Positions 15,749 through 24,790 are shown, counted from the first letter of the stretch. The stretch is 64,000 nucleotides of DNA from DATCYX01 sp963714425 (GCA_963714425.1 CAVQOI010000008.1:62001-126000), one strand, 5' to 3'. The notes: generated by a model not told the origin, from the sequence alone. A program made the numbers and translations.

Positions 15749-17527
15749 CTAAGCAGCCAAGGCATATAAGCGATGATCATTCGAACCGACATAGATAACC
15801 CCATCGTGGGCAACAGGGGTTCCAGTGATTGGACCTTCTGTTTTGAACTTCCAAAGGAGCTTACCTGAACGATAATCAAGACAATAGAAGTGTCCATCCA
15901 CCGACCCACAATAGAGCGAATCGTTATACATCATTGGCGAACCAGTGACTTGGTGATCAGTGGAATAACTCCAGACTTCTTTTGCTGAGCGGATGTCTAC
16001 GCAGGTGATCTTTCCATCTGCTGCACCAATGAAGACATAATCTTCTGAAAGGCAGGGAGTTGAAATGGAAGCCTTGCCTAAGCGAAATCTCCAGATAACC
16101 CAACCTGTTTTGGCGTCCACAGCATAGAGTGTTGAATCCAGGGATGCAAAATAGGCTACGCCCTTGCTGATGACGGGGGAAGATGTCACCGCGCGCTTAG
16201 CTTGAAAACGCCAGCGGATCTTGCTGCCAAAATCCGCACAGTACAACTCGCCATCCTCAGTGCCGAAATACACATAATCGTTCTCCACGGTTGGCGAAGA
16301 ACGAACGGGCGCACCTGTCTCGATCTGCCAGGCACGTCTACCACTCAACGTATTAACTGCATGAAGGGATCCATCGTCCGAGCCAATGAAAACATGACCC
16401 TCGGCGATATGCGGTGAGGAACGAACAGGCCCGTTGCTGAAGTAAGTCCAATTTATTTGCCCGCGTGTACTAACCACATGCAAACGCCGGTCTTCCGAAC
16501 CAAAGTACACGTTGCCATCGTGTACAGCCGGTTTGCTGACGATACCTCCATCGGTGGGATATTTCCAAATGAACTCCCCCGATTTTGCTTTGAGCGCATA
16601 TAAATTGTTGTCGTAGGATCCGACGTAAATCACTCCATGAGCAATGGTCGGGCTTCCACGAATCTCATCCTCGCAAGAAAAAACCCAAATCGGTTTGATG
16701 TCTTGGTCTTCCTCGGATCTTACCTCGCTGGCGATGGGCAAGGGTGGTAACATGCCCGTCTTTTTGATCACACCCAGCAGGGCGTCTTTCATTTCCAGAG
16801 CGCTCTGATAGCGATCCTGGGGTGAATATTCCAGCGACTTATAAACCGCTTCCTCTAACTCGGGAGAGACCTGGGGATTCGCCCCACGGATTGGGCGATC
16901 GGCAAAAGAGAACGGAGCCTCCAAGCGCGGATCTCTCTTTGACAGCAGATGGTGAATAGTTGCCCCTAGAGCATAGATATCGGCAAGAAGTGTGGCTTCA
17001 CCTCGATATTGTTCTGGGGGTGAGTAGCCTTCAGTCCCGATCATTGTGCCGCGTTGGCCTGCCTGGAAGGTTTTTGCAATGCCGAAGTCGATCAAAATGA
17101 CGTGATTGTGATGGTTGATCATCACATTTGAGGGTTTCATATCCCTGAAGATGATTGACTCCGGTTTGTGATTGTGTAGATAATGGAGCACATCACAGAG
17201 CTCTACAGCCCAGTGCACCACTGTCTCCTGGGGTATTAAATCCGCAGTATCCCCCAGAATGGCTTCTAGATCTTTACCGTTGACAAATTCAAGGATCAGG
17301 TAAGAGCGCTCGTTGTGGGTGAAGTAGTCGTAGATCCGTGGGATGGATGGGTGATCAAGTGTTGCCAGCAGGTTTGCTTCACGCTCAAAATTTCGCACGA
17401 TTGTGCTGCGGACTAGCGGATCGCGCGCCTGGTTGATCATTTCTTTAACGGCTACAACTTTGACGACGTTTGGGAAGTGTAGATCTCGGGCGCGGTAGAC
17501 CGCACCCATACCACCCAATCCGACCAC
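15749..17527 (-). CDS. Ser/Thr protein kinase with C-terminal PQQ-type beta-propeller (5' end frameshifted)
   Basis: The 592 residues read from GTG 17527 contain a kinase domain with GLGGMGAVYRARD, VVAVKEM (ATP Lys), FRDMKPSNVMI (His of HRD replaced by Phe), and IDFGIAKTF. An eight-bladed-type propeller follows from about 290, built of PQQ-like repeats such as PVVHDGVIYVGS and LYALDAKTG. No membrane segment separates the two, so the propeller is probably cytosolic. GTG 17527 is unlikely to be the true start, because in-frame codons upstream encode RYLIQDV, the first kinase strand. A good ATG at 17645 is one base out of phase. Removing one base near 17607-17613 joins them into a 631-residue protein. 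It heads the signalling operon. Confidence 0.88.
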   Translation of the reverse strand: MVGLGGMGAVYRARDLHFPNVVKVVAVKEMINQARDPLVRSTIVRNFEREANLLATLDHPSIPRIYDYFTHNERSYLILEFVNGKDLEAILGDTADLIPQETVVHWAVELCDVLHYLHNHKPESIIFRDMKPSNVMINHHNHVILIDFGIAKTFQAGQRGTMIGTEGYSPPEQYRGEATLLADIYALGATIHHLLSKRDPRLEAPFSFADRPIRGANPQVSPELEEAVYKSLEYSPQDRYQSALEMKDALLGVIKKTGMLPPLPIASEVRSEEDQDIKPIWVFSCEDEIRGSPTIAHGVIYVGSYDNNLYALKAKSGEFIWKYPTDGGIVSKPAVHDGNVYFGSEDRRLHVVSTRGQINWTYFSNGPVRSSPHIAEGHVFIGSDDGSLHAVNTLSGRRAWQIETGAPVRSSPTVENDYVYFGTEDGELYCADFGSKIRWRFQAKRAVTSSPVISKGVAYFASLDSTLYAVDAKTGWVIWRFRLGKASISTPCLSEDYVFIGAADGKITCVDIRSAKEVWSYSTDHQVTGSPMMYNDSLYCGSVDGHFYCLDYRSGKLLWKFKTEGPITGTPVAHDGVIYVGSNDHRLYALAA

Positions 17528-17671
17528 ATCCTGGATTAAATAACGATTGCCCAGGGAAGTGCCGGGTTCGAGTTGCTGCCCAGGAAAATTGCCTGTTTCA
17601 CCAATATTTTGGGTTATTCGGTGTGTTTCCAGAGAGTTGCTCCATGAAATAGAATGAACACCGCGGATTAA

Positions 17672-17700
17672 ATTATATCAGCAATAATATCATGCTAAAA
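17672..17700 (-). promoter_or_regulatory. Promoter of the kinase/phosphatase signalling operon
   Basis: On the minus strand, TTTTAG (17695-17700) and a perfect TATAAT (17672-17677) are 17 bases apart, and TG one base before the -10 makes it an extended type. Transcription would begin near 17665, about 20 bases before the ATG at 17645. It overlaps the purB promoter on the other strand almost completely. Confidence 0.55.
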
Positions 17701-17701
17701 T
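17673..17701 (+). promoter_or_regulatory. Promoter of purB
   Basis: TTATAT (17673-17678) and TAAAAT (17696-17701) are 17 bases apart, with TGC before the -10 box. The predicted transcript begins near 17708, which rules out the GTG at 17705 as start codon and leaves a short leader containing AAGGA before TTG 17732. Confidence 0.55.
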
Positions 17702-17731
17702 ACTGTGCTACAGACTCTACAAGGATGCAAG

Positions 17732-19132
17732 TTGAATACCCAAATGCCGGATTATAGCACCTACCTTTCCCCATTTACATGGCGGTATGGAAGCCAGGCG
17801 ATGCGCGCTCTCTGGAGCGAAATCTCCAAGCGAAAATTGTGGCGGCAGATCTGGCTGTCCTTGGCAGAAACACAGGCGGGTTATGGTCTAGTGACGGATG
17901 AGCAGGTAAATGACTTGCGAGCTCATGTTGATGATGTGGATATAATCCGCTCGCTTGAAATCGAAGCCGAGATTCATCACGATCTGATGGCAGAGTTGAA
18001 GGTATATGCTGCCCAATCCTCAATTGGCGGCGGCGCGCTTCATTTAGGTGCAACATCGACAGATATTGAAGATAATGCTGATGCTTTAAGAATGCGCCAG
18101 TCGCTAGATATGGTGATTGATGCTGTGCGCAATCTGCTAATTGCATTTTCCGATAAGGTAGAGGCCTGGCACGAGATACCCATCATCGCCTACACCCACT
18201 TGCAACCTGCAGAACCATCGACGCTTGGTTATCGCATGGCGATTTACGCTCAAGACCTGCTGATCGACTGGGAGAATTTGCGCCGTGCGCGTGCCCACCT
18301 TCGTGGAAAGGGTTTCAAGGGTGCTGTTGGCACCGGCGCATCATATGCTGAGCTTGTTGGTGCCGATCACCTGGAAGAATTCGAGGCGCAACTCTCAGCC
18401 TCCTTAGGCATCCCCTTTTTCCCCGTGAGTAATCAAACCTACCCGCGCAAGCAAGATTATCAGGTGACCTGCGCGCTAGCTGGATTAGGAAGCTCTTTGT
18501 ATAAGTTCGCATTTGATGTACGCTTGTTACAATCGCCCTCGCTTGGGGAATGGCGGGAACCATTTGCCGACAAGCAGGTTGGTTCATCAGCGATGCCCTT
18601 TAAGCGCAACCCAATTAATGCTGAAAAAATCGATTCCCTCGCCCGCATGCTGGCGCAAATGCCTCGGCTGGCCTGGGACAATGCAGCACACTCGCTTCTG
18701 GAGCGCACGCTCGACGACTCCGCAAATCGGCGTACACTCTTGCCCGAGGCATTCTTGATATGCGATGAACTATTATCGGTGGCGCAACGCTTAATAACAG
18801 GTCTTCAAATTGACCAGCAGTCTATACAGCGCAATCTCGAAGTCTTTGGGCCATTTGCTGCAACAGAGCGCGTGCTTATGGCGCTTGCAAAAGCTGGCGC
18901 GGACAGGCAAGCAATGCACGAGCGCTTGCGAGAACACTCACTCCTGGCTTGGGAGGGGATCCAATCGGGCGGCGAAAACAGGCTCGCAGGACTGATTGAA
19001 GCCGATCCTGAGTTCTTGCGCTTCCTTACCAATAGTGAGATTTCAGCATTGATGAATGCCAGCCGCCACATTGGCAACGCTCCCCAGCGTGCACAAGCGC
19101 TTGCGCAAGTAATCCGAGACGCGCTTCAATAA
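17732..19132 (+). CDS. purB: Adenylosuccinate lyase
   Basis: Cleaves SAICAR and adenylosuccinate in purine synthesis, releasing fumarate. The protein of about 466 residues has the fumarase/aspartase-superfamily signature SSAMPFKRNPINAE (the flexible catalytic loop) near residue 290, plus GATSTDIEDNADALR and TYTHLQPAEP-type motifs (AYTHLQPAEPSTLG). I chose TTG 17732 because AAGGA lies six bases upstream and the promoter predicts transcription from about 17708. ATG 17744 four codons later is the alternative and fits the family N-terminus equally well. It is transcribed divergently from the signalling operon. Confidence 0.95.
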   Translation: MNTQMPDYSTYLSPFTWRYGSQAMRALWSEISKRKLWRQIWLSLAETQAGYGLVTDEQVNDLRAHVDDVDIIRSLEIEAEIHHDLMAELKVYAAQSSIGGGALHLGATSTDIEDNADALRMRQSLDMVIDAVRNLLIAFSDKVEAWHEIPIIAYTHLQPAEPSTLGYRMAIYAQDLLIDWENLRRARAHLRGKGFKGAVGTGASYAELVGADHLEEFEAQLSASLGIPFFPVSNQTYPRKQDYQVTCALAGLGSSLYKFAFDVRLLQSPSLGEWREPFADKQVGSSAMPFKRNPINAEKIDSLARMLAQMPRLAWDNAAHSLLERTLDDSANRRTLLPEAFLICDELLSVAQRLITGLQIDQQSIQRNLEVFGPFAATERVLMALAKAGADRQAMHERLREHSLLAWEGIQSGGENRLAGLIEADPEFLRFLTNSEISALMNASRHIGNAPQRAQALAQVIRDALQ

Positions 19133-19162
19133 ATCGCGCCTGGTAAGTTTGTAATTATGAAG

Positions 19163-19609
19163 TTATAGCTGACCGATAAGCTTTACAACAAAGCGGTGAA
19201 ATGCGTGGAACGAACGCACGGGTGGGGCATACATCAAGATGCATTTGCCGCTCACCACATTCAATCCCAGGCTGGACCCTTGTGCCAATAAGTCCGATGA
19301 TTCAGAACCTTGCTGCAGCCAAATATTCTTGATTCCCGCATCCGCTGCTTCCTGTAGAACCATGCCTGCGACTTTTGCCGGCACACTGACCAACACGCCA
19401 TCTACCTTATCCTTCAAGGAGGTCAAGTTCGAGTAGCAGCGCTCGCCATCGATGTCCTGCGCCTGAGGGTTGACCGCGTAAACTGTATAACCGCGTTCTT
19501 TTAATTCTTTATAGGCAATATTGCCAAATTTTTTTCCGCCTCGTGACACGCCAACGACGGCAAGGCTTTTGCCCTCAACGAATTTTTCGATCAATTGGTC
19601 CATATTCAT
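19163..19609 (-). CDS. CoA-binding domain protein (YccU-like)
   Basis: A 148-residue Rossmann-like protein with the CoA_binding_2 pattern: LAVVGVSRGGKKFGN at the nucleotide loop, YTVYAVNPQAQDIDG, the VPAKVAG strand-turn, and a late GKCILMYAPP. The domain resembles the N-terminal part of succinyl-CoA synthetase alpha but lacks the catalytic histidine, so a CoA-sensing or CoA-modifying role rather than ligation is expected. The ATG has an AGGTGA site. It is convergent with purB and separated from the aldo-keto reductase gene by 193 bases. Confidence 0.88.
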   Translation of the reverse strand: MNMDQLIEKFVEGKSLAVVGVSRGGKKFGNIAYKELKERGYTVYAVNPQAQDIDGERCYSNLTSLKDKVDGVLVSVPAKVAGMVLQEAADAGIKNIWLQQGSESSDLLAQGSSLGLNVVSGKCILMYAPPVRSFHAFHRFVVKLIGQL

Positions 19610-19802
19610 TCACCTCACATTGACCCGCCCGTGAGATCGAAGGTGGTTGAATTACGCCCGGTGGACGTAAACTAGGTCTATCATCTCCAACCTCCGGAGT
19701 CTGTCCAGTTTTTTCATTATCCTAGCAGGGTTCCTGCGTTCCGAATACTGCGTTATGTCACTCCTGTCTACGCACAAGATCACACTGTGGTCGCGAGTTG
19801 AC

Positions 19803-20795
19803 TCAGCGGTGATCTTCTTCAGGTCCTGGTTTGTTGCCTAATATTGCTTCAATTTTTTCGAGAATTTCCGGTGTGAGCAATTCTACATACTCCAGGCTGC
19901 CAATATTTTCCTGCAACTGCTCTGGACGTGAGGCTCCGGTGATCACCGTGCTAACATTTGGGTTCTTGAGGCACCATGCCAGGGCCAGCTGAGCCATGCT
20001 ACATCCGATCTCTTTAGCGATATCCAATAAGCTCCAGACTTTTTCCAGGTTTTGTTGTGTCTCCTCGCTCTCGAGAGTCCTCTGCAGCCATTCGTACCCT
20101 TTGAGATTAAATCTTGTATTTCCTGGGGAACCCTGGTTATGTTTCCCGGTGAGCAATCCGCTCGCCAATGGGCTGAAGATCGTGGTCCCTAAGCCGATCT
20201 CATGATAAAGTGGAGCATATTCTCGTTCAATCCGCTGGCGTGCGAACATGTTGTATTCCGGTTGTTCCATGAGGGGTGGGATCAAATGCTCCCTCCGGGC
20301 GATGCCATATGCTTCCATAATCCGAGCGGCGCTCCATTCGCTCGTCCCCCAATAGAGCGCTTTTCCTTGAAGGATGACCTGGTTCATCGCCCACACGGTC
20401 TCCTCAATGGGTGTATAGATATCCGGGCGATGGCAGAAGAGCAGGTCAACGTATTCCATTTGCAAGCGCTTAAGGGAGGCGTTTACCCCTTCGACTATGT
20501 GCTTTCTCGAGAGCCCGCTGTCATTTGGCCCGTCGCCCCCCCAAAAGATTTTCGTTGAGATCACCAGGGAAGACCTTCGCCAGCCTGCCTTCTTAATTGT
20601 GGAGCCCATTACAGTCTCAGCCTTGCCATGCGCATAGGCTTCTGCATTATCGAAATAATTTACACCCACATCAAATGCCGCCTTCATAATTTCAAAGGCA
20701 TCTCGATCGTCGATTTGTTGTCCAAACGTAATCCATGCCCCCAATGAGAGTGCAGAAACCTTGAGGCCTGAGCGCCCGAGAAATCGATATTCCAT
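19803..20795 (-). CDS. Aldo/keto reductase (potassium-channel beta-subunit-like)
   Basis: A 330-residue (beta/alpha)8 NADPH-dependent reductase. The catalytic tetrad is visible: Asp and Tyr in YFDNAEAYAHGKAE, Lys in VISTKIFWGG, His in LLFCHRPD. The N-terminus MEYRFLGRSGLKVS and the C-terminal NPNVSTVITGASRPEQ (cofactor phosphate site) are typical of the AKR6/Kv-beta-like branch. It likely reduces aldehydes or ketones in the cytosol, but the substrate is unknown. The start has a strong GAAGGAGAA site, and the gene follows the IMPase gene by 23 bases. Confidence 0.93.
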   Translation of the reverse strand: MEYRFLGRSGLKVSALSLGAWITFGQQIDDRDAFEIMKAAFDVGVNYFDNAEAYAHGKAETVMGSTIKKAGWRRSSLVISTKIFWGGDGPNDSGLSRKHIVEGVNASLKRLQMEYVDLLFCHRPDIYTPIEETVWAMNQVILQGKALYWGTSEWSAARIMEAYGIARREHLIPPLMEQPEYNMFARQRIEREYAPLYHEIGLGTTIFSPLASGLLTGKHNQGSPGNTRFNLKGYEWLQRTLESEETQQNLEKVWSLLDIAKEIGCSMAQLALAWCLKNPNVSTVITGASRPEQLQENIGSLEYVELLTPEILEKIEAILGNKPGPEEDHR

Positions 20796-20818
20796 TGGTT
20801 ATTCTCCTTCAAGTAAGG

Positions 20819-21643
20819 TCAGTATGCGATTGCAATCGAAGGAGGGGGTTTCTCATCTAGCTTTCTTAATTGAATCATGTCCCTCCCCTTCTCAACCATA
20901 TCTGTCGTTGCCGCCGCAAGCGTCGGAAATATCATTCCGGAATAATTTGTGCCTGGTGTAATCGGAAAAGCTTGATTTCCATGGTGAATATCTATCACCC
21001 CGCCAGCCTCACGCACCAATAGCCATGGTGCTGCAAGATCCCAGATCCGGGCAGTGGCTTCGAATGCGAGTACAGCAGTTCCCCGCGCGATCGCGCAAAA
21101 ATCATAAGTCGCCGAACCCAATATCCGCGGCTTGTAAGGAACGCTAACGAGATACCTTTTGTGCGTGGTTCCGCAGCAGGCAAAGTATGCTGCAGGTCGT
21201 TCTCTGATGGGAGGCTGAGCTTGGAGCACTTCACCATTCAAATACGCGCCTCCTCCAGATTCGGTTTCATACATTTCGCCGAGCAGCGGGAAATGGAGTG
21301 CGGCAGAGACCGGTCTTCCGTTTACCAGCCGAGCGATTGCAACACCCCAGATAGGCAAACCCAGGCTGAAATTCGTCGTTCCGTCCAAAGGGTCTACCAC
21401 CCAGACGGCTCGCTGATCGATCTTCGGTAAGATGGGCTGAAGCTCTTCGCTAAGGATTATATCTTCAGGAAATGCGCTATGGATTGATTGTGTTATCAGC
21501 TTGTCTGCAGCCAGGTCTGCCTCCGTTACGATAGAGGCGTCGCCTTTTAAGCGGTATTCAGTGCCACGCGAATGAAAATATCCCTGTAGCAGCTCTCCGG
21601 TTCGGCGTGCCAGGCTGGCGGCGAATTGGGTAAAATCATTCAT
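20819..21643 (-). CDS. Inositol monophosphatase family phosphatase
   Basis: A 274-residue Mg2+-dependent phosphatase with the two family signatures: VVDPLDGTTNFSLGLP near residue 82 (metal ligands) and IWDLAAPWLLVREAGG near 200, plus the upstream Glu in LSEEL. Family members act on inositol phosphates, fructose-1,6-bisphosphate, histidinol phosphate or PAP. The sequence alone does not select among them. The ATG overlaps the stop of the amidohydrolase-CYTH gene by 4 bases, so translation is coupled. Confidence 0.92.
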   Translation of the reverse strand: MNDFTQFAASLARRTGELLQGYFHSRGTEYRLKGDASIVTEADLAADKLITQSIHSAFPEDIILSEELQPILPKIDQRAVWVVDPLDGTTNFSLGLPIWGVAIARLVNGRPVSAALHFPLLGEMYETESGGGAYLNGEVLQAQPPIRERPAAYFACCGTTHKRYLVSVPYKPRILGSATYDFCAIARGTAVLAFEATARIWDLAAPWLLVREAGGVIDIHHGNQAFPITPGTNYSGMIFPTLAAATTDMVEKGRDMIQLRKLDEKPPPSIAIAY

Positions 21644-23619
21644 CCAGCTTCAACGATCTCGATATAATCCTGTTTGACCGATCCTTCGGGCGAGGCGCCG
21701 AGATATTCAATCAGTTGCGTAGCCAACTCGGCTTTATGCTCAGCATCGCGCTGGCTCCATGTGCGACTCTTGACCTCCAGGAACGAACCCAGATCCGGCT
21801 TAATCAAGCGGTCTAGGTTAATGTAAAACTCCGTTCCGCGGAACAAGATGCGCCAGCGAAGGCGCTCCTTCTCAATAAACGCCTCCTGACTGGGATTGAA
21901 ATACTCCCTGTAAAAGCGAAGGCTATGCGTGGCTGGAGCAATGAACCGGCTGCGTGAGAGCAATACATCGCTTGGGAAGTGTCCCTCCCGCGCTGGGCCG
22001 AGCATGGTCAGCCGGTAGCGGATATTGCTGACCTCGCCTTTATCATCGATAAATTCATCTTCCCGGTAGCGCAGGTGGCCTTGTGATGGGTCATCGAATG
22101 AAAAATAGGTATCATACTCGTGATAATGGCGTGTATGAAGTAACTCAATTTCAGGGCTGTCGAGTGCCTCAATGATCGGGGCTGGATCGCTGATGCGCAC
22201 TTTTGCTTGAACTTCAAAACTTTCTGCTTCCGTAGTGCCGCCAATTGCAATCAACTTGGATAGCACAGATCGTTCACGTTGAATTAGAAACCGGTCGATC
22301 TCTTTAGCGTATTTAGCCGCATGCTCAAGCAGATCGGCTTCATTCAGGCTGGTGAGCTCACGCTCGCGCATGAGCCATTTTCCATTGACCATCACATCCG
22401 TCACATCTGTGGATTTTCCTGCGTAGACCAGCTGTGCGTAGAGGCCGTTTGGGTCCCTTCGAAAGCGAGGCGCATTGTGCAATGGATGAATATTTACAAG
22501 GATTAAATCCGCTCGTTTACCGACCTCTAAAGACCCGGTCAGGCTGCCGATATGCAAGGCATTGGCTCCCAAGCGAGTAGCCATCGAAAGCGCTGTGGGG
22601 GCAGGAATGGCAGTGGGGTCGTTTGAATGCGCTTTAGCCAGAAATGCAGCTAAGCGCACTTCTTCGAACATATCCAGGTCATTATTCGACGCTGGACCAT
22701 CGGTTCCGATGCCGACGTTAAGTCCGACCTCGATCATCTTTCGTACCGGCGCAAAGCCCGACGCCAGCTTTAAATTCGAGGACGGATTATGTGCTACGCC
22801 TGCATGATGGTGCATCAGGGTATGGATCTCTCCATCATCAATATGCACGCAATGGGCTGCCAGAACTTTCGCATCGAAAAGGTTTTGTTTCTTTACATAC
22901 GGGATCACGGGCATGCCGTGCTCATTCCGCACGTTCTCCAACTCTACTGCCGTCTCCGCCAGATGGGTGTGAAGTGGCACATCGAATTCAACTGCCAGCT
23001 GGACAGAAGCTTTGAGGATTTCCTCGGTGACCGTATATGGGGCGTGCGGCGCAACTGATGGGACGATTAGAGGATGCCCCTTCCAGCGCTCAATAAATTC
23101 CCTTGTAGCTGCCAGGGATTCTTCATAGAAGCGAGCGTCCGGCGCAGGGTATTTCATTACGGTTTGGGAGCAGACAGCGCGCAATCCTGCATCAGCGGTA
23201 GCGCGAGCCACCTCCTCCTCAAAATAGTACATATCTGCGAAGCAGGTTACTCCCGTACGTATCAGTTCCACACAGGCGATCTGTGTCCCCAAACGGACGA
23301 AATCAGGTGAGACGAACTCTCGCTCGACCGGCATCATATAGCCTTGCAGCCAGACGTCGAGGCGCAGATCGTCTGCGAGCCCGCGCAGGAGTGTCATCGG
23401 GACGTGTGTGTGAGCGTTTACGAGACCCGGCATCAGCACTTTATTTTTGCAATCTACAGTTTCCGTGGCTGAATAAGCAGCCTTCATCTCATCTTCGGAG
23501 CCAACAGCGAGAATGCTGTCACCTTGCACTGCTACAGCTCCAGGCTCAAAGAGAGAAAGGTTCTCATCCATGGTGAGTACAATCGCATTAGTCAGCAAGA
23601 TATCTACGTTTTTGGTCAT
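21640..23619 (-). CDS. Amidohydrolase (adenosine/SAH-deaminase type) fused to a CYTH domain
   Basis: A 659-residue two-domain protein. Residues 1 to about 440 are a metal-dependent amidohydrolase of the MtaD/SAH deaminase/TrzN branch: HTH at 70-72, the third His in HTHLAET, LAAHCVH, and the metal Asp in IGTDGPASNNDLDMF. Residues 466 to about 645 form a CYTH (triphosphate tunnel) domain: the N-terminal FEVQAKVRI pattern, YDTYFSF, LRYRED, YRLTMLGP, and SFLEVKSRTW near the end. CYTH enzymes hydrolyse or cyclise triphosphates, so a combined purine-deaminating and triphosphate-binding enzyme is possible. It starts 16 bases after cinA and overlaps the IMPase gene. Confidence 0.87.
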   Translation of the reverse strand: MTKNVDILLTNAIVLTMDENLSLFEPGAVAVQGDSILAVGSEDEMKAAYSATETVDCKNKVLMPGLVNAHTHVPMTLLRGLADDLRLDVWLQGYMMPVEREFVSPDFVRLGTQIACVELIRTGVTCFADMYYFEEEVARATADAGLRAVCSQTVMKYPAPDARFYEESLAATREFIERWKGHPLIVPSVAPHAPYTVTEEILKASVQLAVEFDVPLHTHLAETAVELENVRNEHGMPVIPYVKKQNLFDAKVLAAHCVHIDDGEIHTLMHHHAGVAHNPSSNLKLASGFAPVRKMIEVGLNVGIGTDGPASNNDLDMFEEVRLAAFLAKAHSNDPTAIPAPTALSMATRLGANALHIGSLTGSLEVGKRADLILVNIHPLHNAPRFRRDPNGLYAQLVYAGKSTDVTDVMVNGKWLMRERELTSLNEADLLEHAAKYAKEIDRFLIQRERSVLSKLIAIGGTTEAESFEVQAKVRISDPAPIIEALDSPEIELLHTRHYHEYDTYFSFDDPSQGHLRYREDEFIDDKGEVSNIRYRLTMLGPAREGHFPSDVLLSRSRFIAPATHSLRFYREYFNPSQEAFIEKERLRWRILFRGTEFYINLDRLIKPDLGSFLEVKSRTWSQRDAEHKAELATQLIEYLGASPEGSVKQDYIEIVEAG

Positions 23620-23635
23620 AGCAGCCCCTTTCTGA

Positions 23636-24790
23636 TTATAGCTTACGGATTACATCCAGACTCTGATGGAGCGCCCAACGCTGGACGTATTCCGGGGGTC
23701 CACCATAAGGGCGGGATAACATTTGTGTTCCTGCTGGTGTGACAATCGCGAGGTGAACTTCGTGCCTTGCATTTGATGGGATTATCGCGACCCCCAGGCA
23801 AACCTGTGCTTGCCGTGCCTGGCGAAATGTCTCAGCAATTGCCAATAATTCCTCTGGCGAAGGGGTTTCAACCAGTACCTCACCACCCAAGAACGGTCCC
23901 TGAGAGGTTGCCAGCCGACGGATAAGATTGCCGCCTAACCCTGATTCTACGACAACAAGGCTCCAACCATTGCGTTGGATATTTCGTAAAGCCACTTCTT
24001 CCAAAGTCTCCTGATCCACGCCGTAAACCCAATCTCCTAAGCGCTTGCGAATGCTGGTCTCAACCGGTTGAATAAGCGCCTCGATCTCATCTTCAGTATC
24101 AGCTTTGGCTGTGATGCGCACATCCACCTGGCCCGAATGGGCTGCCAAGCCGACGGTGGGATTGATCATTGTCTCCAGATCGGCGATGAGGTCGTCAATC
24201 TGGGATTCACCCACACCGGCGGTATGCACAACCCTGGATTTTATCATTCCCGAGAGAGCAAATCGCTTGCGAAGGAGGGGTATGATAGCGTTATTTACCA
24301 GGTACTCCATCTCTCGAGGAACGCCCGGCAAACAAATAATCGTACTACCAGCACTCTCCACAAAAAAGGCAGGTGCGGTACCCACAGGGTTTTCTATAGC
24401 TGTTGCAGTCTCTGGTATGAATGCCTGGCGACGGTTATTTTCAGTGGGTTGGCGATTGAATCGCCTGAAGCGCTCCTGGATTTGCTCCCAAAGTTCCGGC
24501 TGGAATTCCATCTCGACGCCTAATGCCTGAGCGACCGCCTCCCGCGTGGCGTCGTCCACGGTCGGTCCCAGACCTCCAGTGGTCAAGATAATTTCGCAGC
24601 GCTGCATCGATTGCTGGATGGCTTGTGCAATTCGCCGGACGTTGTCGCCTATCGTGGTCTTGCGATATAAATCGATCCCTGCGTCGCGGAGCGCCTTTGC
24701 GAGAAAGGTCGCGTTGGTGTCTACGATATCCCCTAAGAGGATTTCAGTCCCAATGGTGATGATTTCTGAACAAGGCATCTTAGACGACAT
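23636..24790 (-). CDS. cinA: CinA family protein with degenerate C-terminal deamidase domain
   Basis: A 384-residue protein, shorter than the usual 410-420. Residues 5 to about 170 are the MoaB/MogA-like domain (IGTEILLGDIVDTNA, TTGGLGPTVDDATR, LPGVPREME), typical of CinA/ADP-ribose pyrophosphatase proteins. The C-terminal domain begins near 270 but is altered. The canonical AESCTGG active-site stretch reads VESGLGG, and the following GSS...YS-type loop is replaced by TSQGPFLGGEVLVE, so nicotinamide-nucleotide deamidase activity is doubtful. Its first 11 bases overlap the end of the FAD oxidoreductase gene. Confidence 0.88.
   Translation of the reverse strand: MSSKMPCSEIITIGTEILLGDIVDTNATFLAKALRDAGIDLYRKTTIGDNVRRIAQAIQQSMQRCEIILTTGGLGPTVDDATREAVAQALGVEMEFQPELWEQIQERFRRFNRQPTENNRRQAFIPETATAIENPVGTAPAFFVESAGSTIICLPGVPREMEYLVNNAIIPLLRKRFALSGMIKSRVVHTAGVGESQIDDLIADLETMINPTVGLAAHSGQVDVRITAKADTEDEIEALIQPVETSIRKRLGDWVYGVDQETLEEVALRNIQRNGWSLVVVESGLGGNLIRRLATSQGPFLGGEVLVETPSPEELLAIAETFRQARQAQVCLGVAIIPSNARHEVHLAIVTPAGTQMLSRPYGGPPEYVQRWALHQSLDVIRKL

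Noticed and set aside
17705..17707. GTG 17705 as the purB start
   Set aside because: It lies at or before the predicted transcript start, and the extra residues are not part of the family. TTG 17732 has a ribosome site.
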